Assembly (NCBI GenBank): GCA_003868215.1
Contig: QWDQ01000066.1
Location: 61,147-125,146, forward strand
Direction: 5' to 3'
Source of the DNA: Pseudophaeomoniella oleicola
Lineage: Eukaryota > Ascomycota > Eurotiomycetes > Phaeomoniellales > Phaeomoniellaceae
Length of the DNA stretch: 64,000 nucleotides
Below the pieces are notes generated by a model. It was not told the origin of the DNA, ran no database searches, and saw nothing but the letters and a program-made list of their open reading frames with translations. Positions 11,175 to 20,807 of this stretch are shown here, piece by piece (within the stretch, counting starts at the first letter, position 1; every line of letters starts with the position of its first letter). Both the position numbers and the translations under genes were made by a program.

Positions 11175-12338
11175 ATGGCACCCTGCCGTTGGGCTGGCCG
11201 TTCGGCGGCTTCTGTGGCGAGATTATTTCCTCTTTCATCCGATCGAGGAGTCACGAGGACCTTAAGGGTAGCTAGACGGTACAGCTCTACGGCGAACAAA
11301 TTGACATCCACCCCGTTTCCTTTTGAGATCTTTCGAGAAGTACCGGAACTTCGAACTTTCCGCCAACAGCTGCCGTCCCAGAATAGGACAGTCGGTTTGG
11401 TACCTACAATGGGTGCGTTACATGAAGGACACATCTCATTAATAGCAGCAGCAGCCCGTGAGAACACCGATGTCTTCGTCTCGATATTTGTCAACCCTAC
11501 TCAATTCGGTCCAAAGGAGGACCTAGCTACCTATCCGCGAACCTGGGTCTCTGATATGGCCCTGTTGACGAAGTTGCAACAACAGCTTACACAACCAGAC
11601 CTACACGGTCGGGTTCCCGCACTAGGCCAAATATCGGCAATCTTCGCTCCTTCAGTAAAGGCCATGTATCCGACTCTACCTCCGTCGTTAGAAATAGACG
11701 CTCATGGATCTTTCGTCGCAATCACGCCCCTTGGCAATAAGCTAGAAGGAGCTTCTCGTCCAACGTTTTTCCGAGGTGTAGCAACTGTCTGCACAAAGCT
11801 CTTTAACATAGTTCAGCCGGACCATGTTTATTTTGGCCAGAAAGATGTTCAGCAGACTGCGGTTATCAATAGGATGGTCAAGGATTTTCATATTCCCACC
11901 ACGGTACGGATCATGCCAACAACGAGGGAAGCTGATGGGCTGGCAATGAGCAGCCGGAATGTATACCTCGGTGATCGACGACGTAGAGTGGCGTTGGTGC
12001 TGGCCAGAGCATTGTTAACCGCTCAGAAATTGTACGTCGATGGAGAGACGACACGATCGAAAATCGTGGGAGCAGTGCATGAGGTGCTGAGTACCGAGTT
12101 GAAGAGACAAGCTTCTTTGAGTCCAGCACAAAGGGCTTGGTTTGAGGTGGAGTATGTCTCCCTTGCCGACTATGAGGGCATGGACGAGATAGATGACATG
12201 GTCGATTCTGATGCAGGTGCGGTTCTCAGCGCCGCAATTAGATTGCTTCCAGTCGAGCAGCCCAAGGATGATGGTGAACGATCGCAGAAGTCTGTGAGAT
12301 TGATCGACAATGTAATATTAGCGCCAGCAATTGCATAG
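11175..12338 (+). CDS. Pantoate--beta-alanine ligase (pantothenate synthetase)
   Basis: An intronless 387-aa enzyme starts at ATG 11175. It joins pantoate and beta-alanine with ATP to make pantothenate (vitamin B5, precursor of CoA). Family motifs are visible: VPTMGALHEGH (ATP binding, HxGH type), IFVNPTQFGP, the pantoate/ATP site YFGQKDVQQ, and MSSRNVYL near the C-terminal part. The first about 45 residues are rich in Arg, Ala and Ser with few acidic residues, like a mitochondrial targeting sequence; location is therefore inferred as possibly mitochondrial. The stop lies 16 bp from the stop of the oppositely transcribed ASA1. Confidence 0.94.
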   Translation: MAPCRWAGRSAASVARLFPLSSDRGVTRTLRVARRYSSTANKLTSTPFPFEIFREVPELRTFRQQLPSQNRTVGLVPTMGALHEGHISLIAAAARENTDVFVSIFVNPTQFGPKEDLATYPRTWVSDMALLTKLQQQLTQPDLHGRVPALGQISAIFAPSVKAMYPTLPPSLEIDAHGSFVAITPLGNKLEGASRPTFFRGVATVCTKLFNIVQPDHVYFGQKDVQQTAVINRMVKDFHIPTTVRIMPTTREADGLAMSSRNVYLGDRRRRVALVLARALLTAQKLYVDGETTRSKIVGAVHEVLSTELKRQASLSPAQRAWFEVEYVSLADYEGMDEIDDMVDSDAGAVLSAAIRLLPVEQPKDDGERSQKSVRLIDNVILAPAIA

Positions 12339-12354
12339 AATCCTCAGCTCTTTG

Positions 12355-13666
12355 TTAATAGACATCCCATAAGGAAATTTTTCCATCTTTTCCTCCTGCC
12401 GCAAGCCAATGAGTATATTGAGCCTTTACGGCTCGATCCCGTTTGATTCGGGCGAGGGCGGAACCTGTTCCTTGAGGCAACAAAGATAGTTCATCCGATC
12501 CATCAGACTGCGAGGGTTCAGGATCTGTTCTCGCAAATGAGACACAGTAGCAGCCTTCCCTGTGCCATTTCAGGACCGCAAGTTCGTTCATAGACTTGGC
12601 AGAGTAGACGCGTACCCTAGTATCCCATCCAGCTGTTGCAAATAACTTTCCGTCGTTACGGACGACGAGCCCTTGCTGACCAGCGTGTTTGGTGTTGATC
12701 GATTTGAGAGCAGCGTTCGGCCGTGATTGGGCTTCCGGGGTATTGAGTGGGTGTTTGATGACAAGGGCATCAGCTGAAGAGGAAAGGAAGCAATCTGCCG
12801 CAGTAAGGACATCAAGTCCGAGCACCGGTTGAGAGTGGGTGCGATTAAGATATGTCCTACGCCAAACCCATTCCTGGCCGGTTGTCGGTCGAAGTCGCTT
12901 ATGTACAATGATATGTCCGTCCTCATAGCCCGAGATCACCATCGGCTGTGCACTATCACGATTAGACGAGAATGCCAGAGCCATAACCATACCGGTCTTG
13001 ACCGAAGGATCAGACTTTATTTGGGATACCCGGCGTTCGGACGGAAGATGGAAAAGATCGATGCCCCCTGAGTCAAGTGCGTTGGGACAGCCAACCAAAA
13101 TAGTTCGAGAGGCTCCTGCGGGAAGACCGACCTCCGGCACATTGAATGGCTCAGAATGTAGATAGCCTGAGTCTAGATCTGACAGATCGTATAAGGCAAA
13201 TGGACAGAAGTTCAGAGCGTTGACCGGCATCGAGTGCAGAAGCCATGGTTCTTTACCATCATAGCCTGATGGACGCTGATCTGGTAGAGTTTTGTCCAAG
13301 TCCTTCAAATCACTATCCCGTAACTGCCATGTTTTCAGTGAGTGATCTCTGCCGTGCCTGACATGTCTTTAGCCCTGTCGTTGCGCTTTTGCAAAAAACT
13401 CACGTGATCAGGGTTGCGGTTCCCCAGGGTCTGATGCCCAGTATACTACCTTCATGGGCTTTCCAAACGGCCGTGGCTCTTCTAGTCGCTAGGCTCCATA
13501 CAACAATCCAACCATCAGCATCTCCTGATGCTAGGTAACGGTTCTCGGAGAAAAAGGTCAAAGCATGCAAAGCCGTAGTATGTCCACGGAAGATGTAAGC
13601 CGGGATTGCCGGAGGAAGTTTCCCGGAGGTGGTGCCAATCCCGTCGGTAGGAGATGAAGACTTCAT
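12355..13666 (-). CDS. WD40-repeat ASTRA complex subunit Asa1
   Basis: Two exons, 13666-13404 and 13357-12355, are separated by a 46-nt intron (donor GTGAGT, acceptor TGTCAG) and give 421 aa. The N-terminus (IPAYIFRGHTTALHALTF, then GDADGWIVVWSL) and C-terminus (GKLFATAGWDTRVRVY, LAAGGKDGKISLWDVY) are WD40 blades typical of ASTRA-associated protein 1. Asa1 belongs to the Tra1/TTT-linked ASTRA assembly involved in PIKK and chromatin complexes. The 3' end nearly abuts that of PAN6, so the two transcripts must overlap in their 3' UTRs. A generic WD40 protein is the alternative, but the order and length fit Asa1. Confidence 0.85.
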
Positions 13667-13888
13667 GACTTATTCATGCAGCCTAATTGTGTACTGCTTC
13701 CATGAAGACATCTTGACGCGTTTCTATATTCCGATTCCGATCCAGGCCTACCTACAAGAAGCTTTCGGGTAAGCTTATCTTCTTTAGTAAAAGCGCAGAA
13801 CCACCCCACAGCCCTATTACGGATATCTCCGCATATCTCTGTATGCACTCGGACTGCCACCACAGCAGCCCAAAAAAAAATTTGGACC

Positions 13889-13894
13889 AAAAAA
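13889..13894 (-). terminator. Pol III T-run terminator for tRNA-Thr
   Basis: A run of six T on the minus strand begins four nt after the tRNA discriminator base. A second run of nine T follows at 13880-13872. Both are typical RNA polymerase III stops. Confidence 0.7.
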
Positions 13895-13898
13895 TCGA

Positions 13899-13977
13899 TG
13901 CCTCCTGGCCGGATTGAACGACCGACCTTGTCATACCGTTTTACGAGTGACACGCGCTACCACTGCGCCAAGAAGGC
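13899..13977 (-). tRNA. tRNA-Thr (anticodon CGU) with a 7-nt intron
   Basis: The minus strand folds into a complete cloverleaf. The acceptor stem is GCCTTCT with AGGAGGC (one T-G pair), the D arm is GCGC/GCGC, and the anticodon stem is TGTCA/TGACA. The T arm is GGTCG/CGGCC around TTCAATC, and the discriminator is A. The anticodon arm carries 14 nt instead of 7 between stem halves. Placing the standard intron after position 37 leaves anticodon CGT and a 7-nt intron AAACGGT. It decodes ACG. A pol III T-run follows directly. Confidence 0.88.
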
Positions 13978-14817
13978 GTTCCTTGGCGCCAAAAAGCCCT
14001 TCTTTATTAGGGCATTTTTGTAAAGGTGTTTCTGTAATTTCAGAATATTCTAGAGCTTTATAATATATATCATAAATTTATAAACTTAATTTAAGATCTC
14101 AGTACGGCAGTATGCTCTTTTTAGATATTGTAAAGGGGGTTGTTCTTTTATCTCACCACTCCCTTCGAAAGGACGTTATGTGGGGAAAGAACAGGAAAAT
14201 TGATCCCAATTATCAGGTAATGGACAACTCTACATAGTGCCTGTCTGCATTGCCTTACAACTTCCGCTCAGACAGTCAGCACAAATCCAGATGTAGCCAG
14301 TGCAGAAAGGGGTTGATGGAGATGTGTGAGAAAATGACCTCGCGTGATGCACGCACCAATTCAAAGCCTTGTTTGACAGTGAGGCTATTGTTTGGCTGCC
14401 TAATGACAAATAAGACTGTGGTCTTGAAAGATGATCGTTGGGCATGTGACAAACATTGAGTACCTATACATATTGGCCACAGATCAACGGTAGATGACCG
14501 GATGGGGAATACCGACTACAATCACAGGGTGCCCTTGTCACAAGACGATTACTGTTACACAAGCCAGTTAGACGCTTATATATACCTAGGTATGAACAAC
14601 GCCAAAGGTTCTATCAGAACAATACTAATGATAAGTTTTACTACAACAGTAATCGCAAGAGCATATACTCCCATGTCAATACAAGCCATCAGCTCTCAAG
14701 AAATGACTATATAACGACAACAAGAGTATAAATATATACTATATATACAAACGGCCAAGATGGAGACTACATGCTGTGAGCTTTCGGCATGAGCATGGCA
14801 AGATGCAGTAAGTCCAG
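13978..14817. other. Intergenic, AT-rich
   Basis: 840 bp lie between the tRNA and the GIY-YIG gene. The stretch is AT-rich around 14020-14100 and includes an exact ATACCTAGGTAT palindrome at 14582-14593. No gene is recognised. Confidence 0.5.
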
Positions 14818-16059
14818 AAATGCCATCTTCATTACTTTGCAAAGCAAGGACTAACGGGAGAGCAGGACTCGTACTCAGATCCCAGGAAGACGGCACTCGT
14901 CCGTTTCCGTGGAATTTGCGAAGAGATTGGGGAGTCCCATGGATCCTCAGACAGGTGTCGTGTCCTTCATTCGACAACCGGAAGAATTGTTGTCGACAGG
15001 GGCACTGGTGTCTTGTACAGCTGATCAGAGGGAAGGCCGCCCTACTGTCCCGCTGGATCTCAAGTGACCAGCTTTTGATCCGCGCAAGGTCGGGGACGCT
15101 GTGGTAGAGAGGAACTCGGAAAGGATCATTCCGGTGATCAAGGACGCTGTGACGCGTGCGCTGCTCAACAACAGCGTTACCTTGGCCGAATTGCGTCAAG
15201 GACTGCATCAGGTCCAAACGTCAGATAATCATGCCGGCATCTATCTGATTGTTATTGACTTCCCCGGCATACCCAGCAGGCAACCGGAGCTTTACATCGG
15301 TAAAAGCTCTGTCATCTCCAAACGCTACGTAGAACACATGCGCAGTAAAGACAAGAGTACACCGAAAGATGAGGCACATCGAGCTGGTCGATTGACCATG
15401 TATCCGATTTGCGAGCTCCCCGACAAGAAAGATCTAATCTCTATCGCGGAACAAACGTTCCTTCTGCCTTGCAAGTCTTATTTCGGCAACGTCCTAGAGC
15501 CTTCTACATCTCGCGGCAAAGCTCCTTCGAAAGCTGGAGGACATGGTGCGTCGGACGACAGCAAAGCAGCGATCGCGTTGACAAGAGTAGCTGATACTGC
15601 TTTCAAAGCCACCGGATTCGTGCCTTTTACACAACGCAGGGGCTTTGGTGCTAGCAAAGGGTTGAATTGGAAGTCACCAATTCTAGGTGACGCTACCGGG
15701 GAGAGCATGCTCATGATCCGCAAGGACTTTCTGAGATGATCGCCTTTCAGAAAGCGACACCGAGGAAATTAAGCACTGAAAGATCGGTCCTGGACTTCCA
15801 AGCCGGCATTGGACCGAAGATCATCAGTATGAACTTCATCGTCGATGCGGGAACGCCGGGACCGAAAGTAGGAACAAAACTGTGGACCATTTTCGAGTTC
15901 ATGCGAGATAAACCACATGAAACTCCGTGGGCGAGACTTCCAGAGGTCGGTCCTTACAAGGACTGGTTTCTTGCTAATCGATTCGGCGTAAGAATCGAAT
16001 GGGAAGAGGACGGAAATTGGAAAAGTAGATATTTGCAATTTCCAGATAACGCAAAATAG
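14818..16059 (+). CDS. GIY-YIG nuclease-like protein, reading frame interrupted
   Basis: Three protein-like segments lie in different frames. Segment 1 (about 14821-15007) reads GICEEIGESHGSSDRC and similar. Segment 2 (15072-15736) has a GIY-YIG core: AGIYLIVIDF, ELYIGKSS, RYVEHM, a candidate catalytic Glu in SIAEQTF, and GLNWKSPI. Segment 3 (15736-16059) reads VGPYKDWFLANRFG and IEWEEDGNWKSRYLQ. Segments 1 and 2 can be joined in phase by a 64-nt intron (15008-15071, GTGTCT..GACCAG). Segments 2 and 3 overlap as ATGA (start at 15736, stop TGA 15737-15739), and no good intron restores the frame, so a -1 shift is needed. No ATG starts segments 1 or 2. This is a decayed gene, a frameshifted one or a sequencing error; the family of structure-specific nucleases is fairly clear, the biological role is not. 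Confidence 0.5.
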
Positions 16060-16132
16060 TGAGAAAATGACATTCACTACGGAAAGCTGTGATTTATGAT
16101 ACCCCAGCGCCTACGAGAATAGGTCTTCATCT

Positions 16133-16598
16133 TCATTTCCCTTCCTTCCCTTCTTCCCCTCTATCTTCTTCTCTTCCTTCTTCGCTTTCTTCTTCTCTTC
16201 CTTCCTCGCTTCCTTCTTCATCTCCTTCATTTTTGTCGTCTTGGTTGTCTCCATCATCTTCGCCATCCTCATTCTCTTTGCCCTTCTTATCATCTTCATC
16301 GTCTTCGTACTCTGTATCATATTCTTCTGATATACATTAGCATATTGTGCGACAGGGGGCCCTTGTCCATACCTCTTAGAACCAGAGGGGGAGAGGTTGG
16401 GACCCGGAGCGGGCGATTTGTTGGCCTTGGGACCAAGAACTCCTCCGGAATGAATTGGAGAGGAGGGGCGGGCGGAGCGGGGGTAATGGGGCGATTTGGC
16501 CCTTCCGGAGGCGGAGGAGGAGGAAAATCAGGAGGTTCTGATTGTTTAACGTCCAATGGACGACGCGGGAGAAATTGGTCAACACGAATATGATCCAT
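16133..16598 (-). CDS. Small proline-rich/acidic protein of unknown function
   Basis: Two exons, 16598-16373 and 16326-16133, flank a 46-nt intron with donor GTATGG, a textbook GCTAATG branch and acceptor ATATCAG. Joined in phase they give 139 aa. The N-terminal half is proline-rich (PPDFPPPPPPEGP, then PAPPAPPLQF); the C-terminal half is almost wholly Glu/Asp/Lys/Gly with no hydrophobic core. The ATG sits in a good CAACCATGG context. A hydrophobic stretch reads in frame upstream but has no ATG, so it is most likely leader. No domain is recognised; it is probably disordered. The clean intron argues for a real gene. Confidence 0.5.
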
Positions 16599-17002
16599 GG
16601 TTGCTGGTAGGTATGAGGAAAGGAAGAGGAAAGAAAGAACAAAGAAAGAGGAAAGCACTTGGTTCTTATACTACGGCCATCAATTTTTTAATTCACTCTC
16701 CGTTGCACAATTGAATTTGGCATACCTGTGACTACCTTTCATGTCACCAGCGGTCTCGTCAGCAGTGAATGTAGTACTGCAAGCACTTCGGCTATGCTTT
16801 CCTCGTTATTGCTTCCGTCATTGCATAGATAGGATTGCTTATTGACCGGCCCTTCAGTCACATGGAGTCAAACGCAATGTTGGGGATTGGCCTTCAGACA
16901 TAGGACGGACAATCAGACATATTCTGAAGGACATATGCTGGACGTTATATCTTTAGATTGTGGCATTCGACATGCGTATAAACAACGATTTTTTATTGAG
17001 TC
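16599..17002. other. Intergenic, nothing recognised
   Basis: 404 bp lie between the start of the small acidic protein gene and the 3' end of the carrier gene, both on the minus strand. The region should hold the promoter of the former. Confidence 0.5.
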
Positions 17003-18454
17003 TTAAATCATTGCCGACTCGCTTGCCTTCAAGCTGCCTACAACTGTAAAACATATCAAAGGAGATATAGCATATGAGATCTGTCCAGGGTGTTAGCCAG
17101 AGTGTTACTGTCACGGGCCAATCGTCCGCAGTCACGTACCGTCAAAAACTTGCTAATGCTCATCATCTCTTCCTCCTCTGCACCACTTACGTCTGCCATC
17201 ACTAGAGTTTTCATGGCCGGAGGCCCACAGGGCATCATCATCAACGCGAACCATAGGATGGGATCGTCGCCGAGTATGTTCGTCTTCGAGATGAACCCGT
17301 AGATGATTGAGATAGAGAGTGCGGGCCACAGTATAAACCGCACGAACAGGACAAACACCGTCGGGAGCCAAGGGACCTTTCCACCTTCTTCTCCTCGCTT
17401 CATTTTGCGCAAGGAAGAAGAGAGGTTGACTCCGACAACGATGATTTGTAAGGAAGCGAAGAGATCACCGATGTTTTTGAGCGAGGATGTCAACCAGGCG
17501 TTCAACACACCGCCGTCTTGCGAGTCCGAGAAGAATGCACGGTGGAGAGGAGGCGCCAGGCCGATGACTGCACCAATGACTGCACCAATCAGTGGAGCGT
17601 TGATAAAGTCACCCGCGAACTCGAGGACGCTTTGTGTGCGCGGTGAGAGGCTATGAAACCAGCGTCGTATCGGCCGGCCGATTGATTTCGATGCTGCACC
17701 TTCGGACGATTGCACTGGTCGAGGTAGAAGTGATGTTTGCTCGTTGTCACCCTCCCCTTCGCCTTGATCTTCTCCATCTTGGTCAGCATTACCGTTTTGC
17801 TGAGCCACATCTAAGTGTTCTCTGGAATCCTCTCCCTGCTTATCACCCTCCTTGTCAGGGGCATTCTCAGCATCCAACAGTTTGGGTCCGACCGCGAAAG
17901 TCAAACAGTTTCCCACGATGGCACAGACCAGGAAGTATGACTCGGCTCTTCTGATCGCATCGGACATTGATTCAGCTTCAGGGACCAACCTTTGTAAGAT
18001 ACCGGTCGCCTCCAACGCCTCGATAAGCAAAAGCGGAAGAGAAGTCGTATTGTTGAAAGCGATTGCAGGTGTAACCCATGTTGGTAGCTTAAAGTATTTC
18101 GTAGCAGCGATACCCAACAACATCGATGTGAGCGTGTAGAACAAAGACCATACTACGAAACAGGTCAGCATTGCTCAACGACTCTATTATCCCGAGTCAC
18201 TAGGACTTACTCAATATCGGTATGTATCTCGTCGCAGTCTCTAAATGTAGCTCCGATCCGACCTTTGTGATCAACAGCGCAGGTAGGAACATGCGCACAC
18301 ATACTGACGATATCTTCTTCGCCGAATGATGATCGAACAACTCAAATTGAGCAGCAATAACACCATAGCTGATGGTAAGTAGCACAGCAAGCGACGCTTG
18401 CAAAGCCCCCAGAAAGGACTGCAAGAGGCTGCCGCCGCTGTCATCACGGACCAT
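17003..18454 (-). CDS. PIN-like auxin efflux carrier family membrane transporter
   Basis: Three exons (18454-18211, 18152-17140, 17080-17003) join in phase across introns of 58 and 59 nt to give 444 aa. Donors are GTAAGT and GTACGT; branches are TGCTGAC and GCTAAC. The protein has the Mem_trans layout: an N-terminal set of hydrophobic helices (LGALQASLAVLLTISYGVIA), a long acidic hydrophilic loop (about residues 190-270, with DGEDQGEGEGDNEQ), and a C-terminal set ending ISPLICFTVVGSL. Conserved PCGPPAMK lies in the C-terminal set. Fungal members resemble yeast Ecm3 and fission yeast ER-located carriers; the substrate is unknown. The last exon is only 78 nt and would be missed by ORF calling. 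Confidence 0.88.
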
Positions 18455-19368
18455 AGTTTCTAGATATACGAGAAGGGACAAGAAAATCGCTTCTGATCAA
18501 CAGCAATTAGTGATCGATATCGCCCATAGGAGGCAGATTGTCAAAGAACGAGTGGGTGAGCAGAATCTCTACTGTCATCTAATGGAAAAATGAAAAGACG
18601 AGTGAGATCGCATTGAATACATAGGAACTAAGATCTTCGAAATAATGAGATACGTACCATCGGACAAGCAAGCCGAGAGATCCTTAGTCCAATGCACCTA
18701 TGACATATTCCGATTGCTTTTGCTTGCCCAGAGACCACATTCAGTACATAATCATCAGCGGTTTAAGCGAATACCCTGGGGTAATCCAACACAACTCCTC
18801 CCCCGTCAAGAAATATGAACCTGCTTTTCCCTTATTCGTTGCAAGCGTCGTAGCTACAAATCGTTTGTCTGTCGTGTGGGGGTTGGCGAGGTTGGCCATG
18901 TAGACGTCATCGGTCTGAGGTTCTCTGCTGTAATACGTAGTATTGTACTCCGTTAATTACTGTTCTGTACCGTCCCGTCTCAGCCTCAGTCCGCGGTTAC
19001 TGTTCCCCTCTCGCAGCGTAGGTGTAGACAGGGGTAGACAAATCATGATATTGATCCTAAGTCTTAGTCGTCTTCAGTAATTCTGTATGGTGATAGGAAC
19101 GAGTTTGAATGTTAGGTAAATGGCCAGTCTTTGATATGATCCGAGATTCGCCAAGTATCAACGTCAGAAATACCAATGTAGTTGCAACTAGAATTGATGT
19201 AAGTCATCTTTAGCGGCCCCGATCTTCATCCTATCAGGTCGTACCTGTGACGAACATCTGCTGCTGGAATATAAATCCCAATGTTATGTCATATGTAGCC
19301 ATAGATCTTGGATGGCTGAGGAACAAATTTACGACTCCTTCAAACAAACAATCTGAAGCCGAACTATC
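18455..19368. promoter_or_regulatory. Divergent intergenic region of carrier and DCS1
   Basis: 914 bp lie between two outward-facing starts. The region has a near-palindrome AATACGTAGTATT at 18932 and GTACTCCGT at 18945, both related to recurring intergenic motifs. No gene is seen. Confidence 0.45.
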
Positions 19369-20684
19369 ATGGACCAAAAGGTAGCTCCGGAAGCTCTTAT
19401 CCCGAAATTCAAGTATGAACGGCTTCTCAATCAAGGTACCATCTATTACCCTATCGTTATGGCCATGCCTCGCTGCTAACCGATGTTAAAGATCAAAATG
19501 GCCGTCGAATCAATCTTCTTGGATCGATCGACTCGAAGCCTGCTCTTCTTACTGCAGAACGGGCTGCATTCCCATCTTCTCTAGAGACGATAGCATCATT
19601 TCTCTCTGCCATCTCTTCTGTCGAGCCCCTCGGAGCAAATGATGTCTATCATTGGTATCTGGCGTCAACCAAGCCGACGGCTTCTGGTGGTTCATCGACT
19701 ACGCTTCCTTCCCTCAAACTGAACCTCATTTACCCTTGCACACCCAAACACATATCGAAATACTCGTCTCAAGCTGTCCGGATGGTAACCGAAACACCGT
19801 TCATCTACCGTACACATGTCCTTCCCCTAATTAAACGTGACCGGTCTTCCGGCCGCCTGGATTGGATCTTTAATATTATCGAAGGCCGGACTGAACAAGA
19901 GGACATCATTCTCCGATCACACGACACACCCACAGGATCGCTGACTGAAATTGATCAAGAGGGATTCTTGCTCCTTCCGGATCTCAATTGGGACCGAAAG
20001 ACAATGACCAGCCTCCATCTGTTGGCTTTAGTGGAACGGAGAGATATATGGAGTCTCCGAGACTTGAGAAAGAAGCACGTCAGTTGGTTAAGAACCATGA
20101 GAGAAAAGGTCCTTGACGCTACAGTCGAAGTCTACGGAAAGGAAGGAGTCGAACGGGATATGTTAAAACTATACGTACACTGTAAGTCTACTAGAGTATC
20201 TCTCTTTCACCTTCCCCGGTGTTAATTTACATTCCCAGACCAACCAACATACTACCACTTCCACATCCACGTCGTCCACGTCATGCTCGAACCCTCCGGC
20301 CCAACCCAATCCGTCGGCAAAGCCTTCAGCCTTGAAAACCTAATCTCCCAACTCGACACCATGGGTCCTTCCTCATCTTCCCCATCCCGGACCACCACCA
20401 CCACCACCACCACGGACCCCAAAAGGAGCCACAACGACAAGAGAAACTCGATCGCCGGTGACCACGTCCTTCCGATCCCCGGAAGACATCGCAAGTCGGT
20501 CATCGAGGTCCCGGCCGATACGGATGTGAACGTGTCCGGGTCAGGTGCAGGAGACGACGGGAATGGAGATGAGAAGGAAAGGGGGATGCAAGATGTGGAG
20601 TTGACCTATTTCTTGGGCGAGGAAAGTGAATTGTGGAAGGATGTTTTTGGACCGTTGAAGCGAGGGGAATTGGCGAGGGAGTGA
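19369..20684 (+). CDS. Scavenger mRNA decapping enzyme DcpS
   Basis: Exons 19369-19435, 19492-20181 and 20239-20684 join in phase across 56- and 57-nt introns, giving 400 aa. DcpS hydrolyses the m7GpppN cap left after 3'-5' mRNA decay. The histidine triad HFHIHVVHVM lies just after the second intron, with the central His as expected nucleophile. Upstream landmarks are GRRINLLGSID, GANDVYHWYLAS, NIIEGRTEQED and LLPDLNWDRKTM, all typical of the family. The C-terminal part carries an insert with eight threonines encoded by an ACC repeat and a Gly/Asp-rich stretch, then VELTYFLGEESELW. The insert looks like a lineage-specific disordered loop. Confidence 0.95.
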
Positions 20685-20807
20685 GTGACATGCTGCACGG
20701 TTTCCATTCTGCTGTATCTCGACAGGTAGATCATGATCTTTACGATCGATGGGTAGAAGTAGAGACAGATTGGATCTCGATACATTTTCTAGATCTATCG
20801 CTCACAG

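Noticed and set aside
14696-15217. 173-codon minus-strand frame
   Set aside because: It is the antisense shadow of the GIY-YIG gene segments, which read as conserved protein on the plus strand.
15687-15750. 64-nt intron joining GIY-YIG segments 2 and 3
   Set aside because: Splice ends look acceptable (GTGACG..TTTCAG) but the join is out of frame, and the putative intron itself reads as protein-like (GDATGESMLMIRKD).
16317-16658. Signal-peptide-like start for the proline-rich protein
   Set aside because: The upstream hydrophobic extension begins with GTG, which is not a usual eukaryotic start, and there is no ATG before 16598. It derives from a CT-rich leader.
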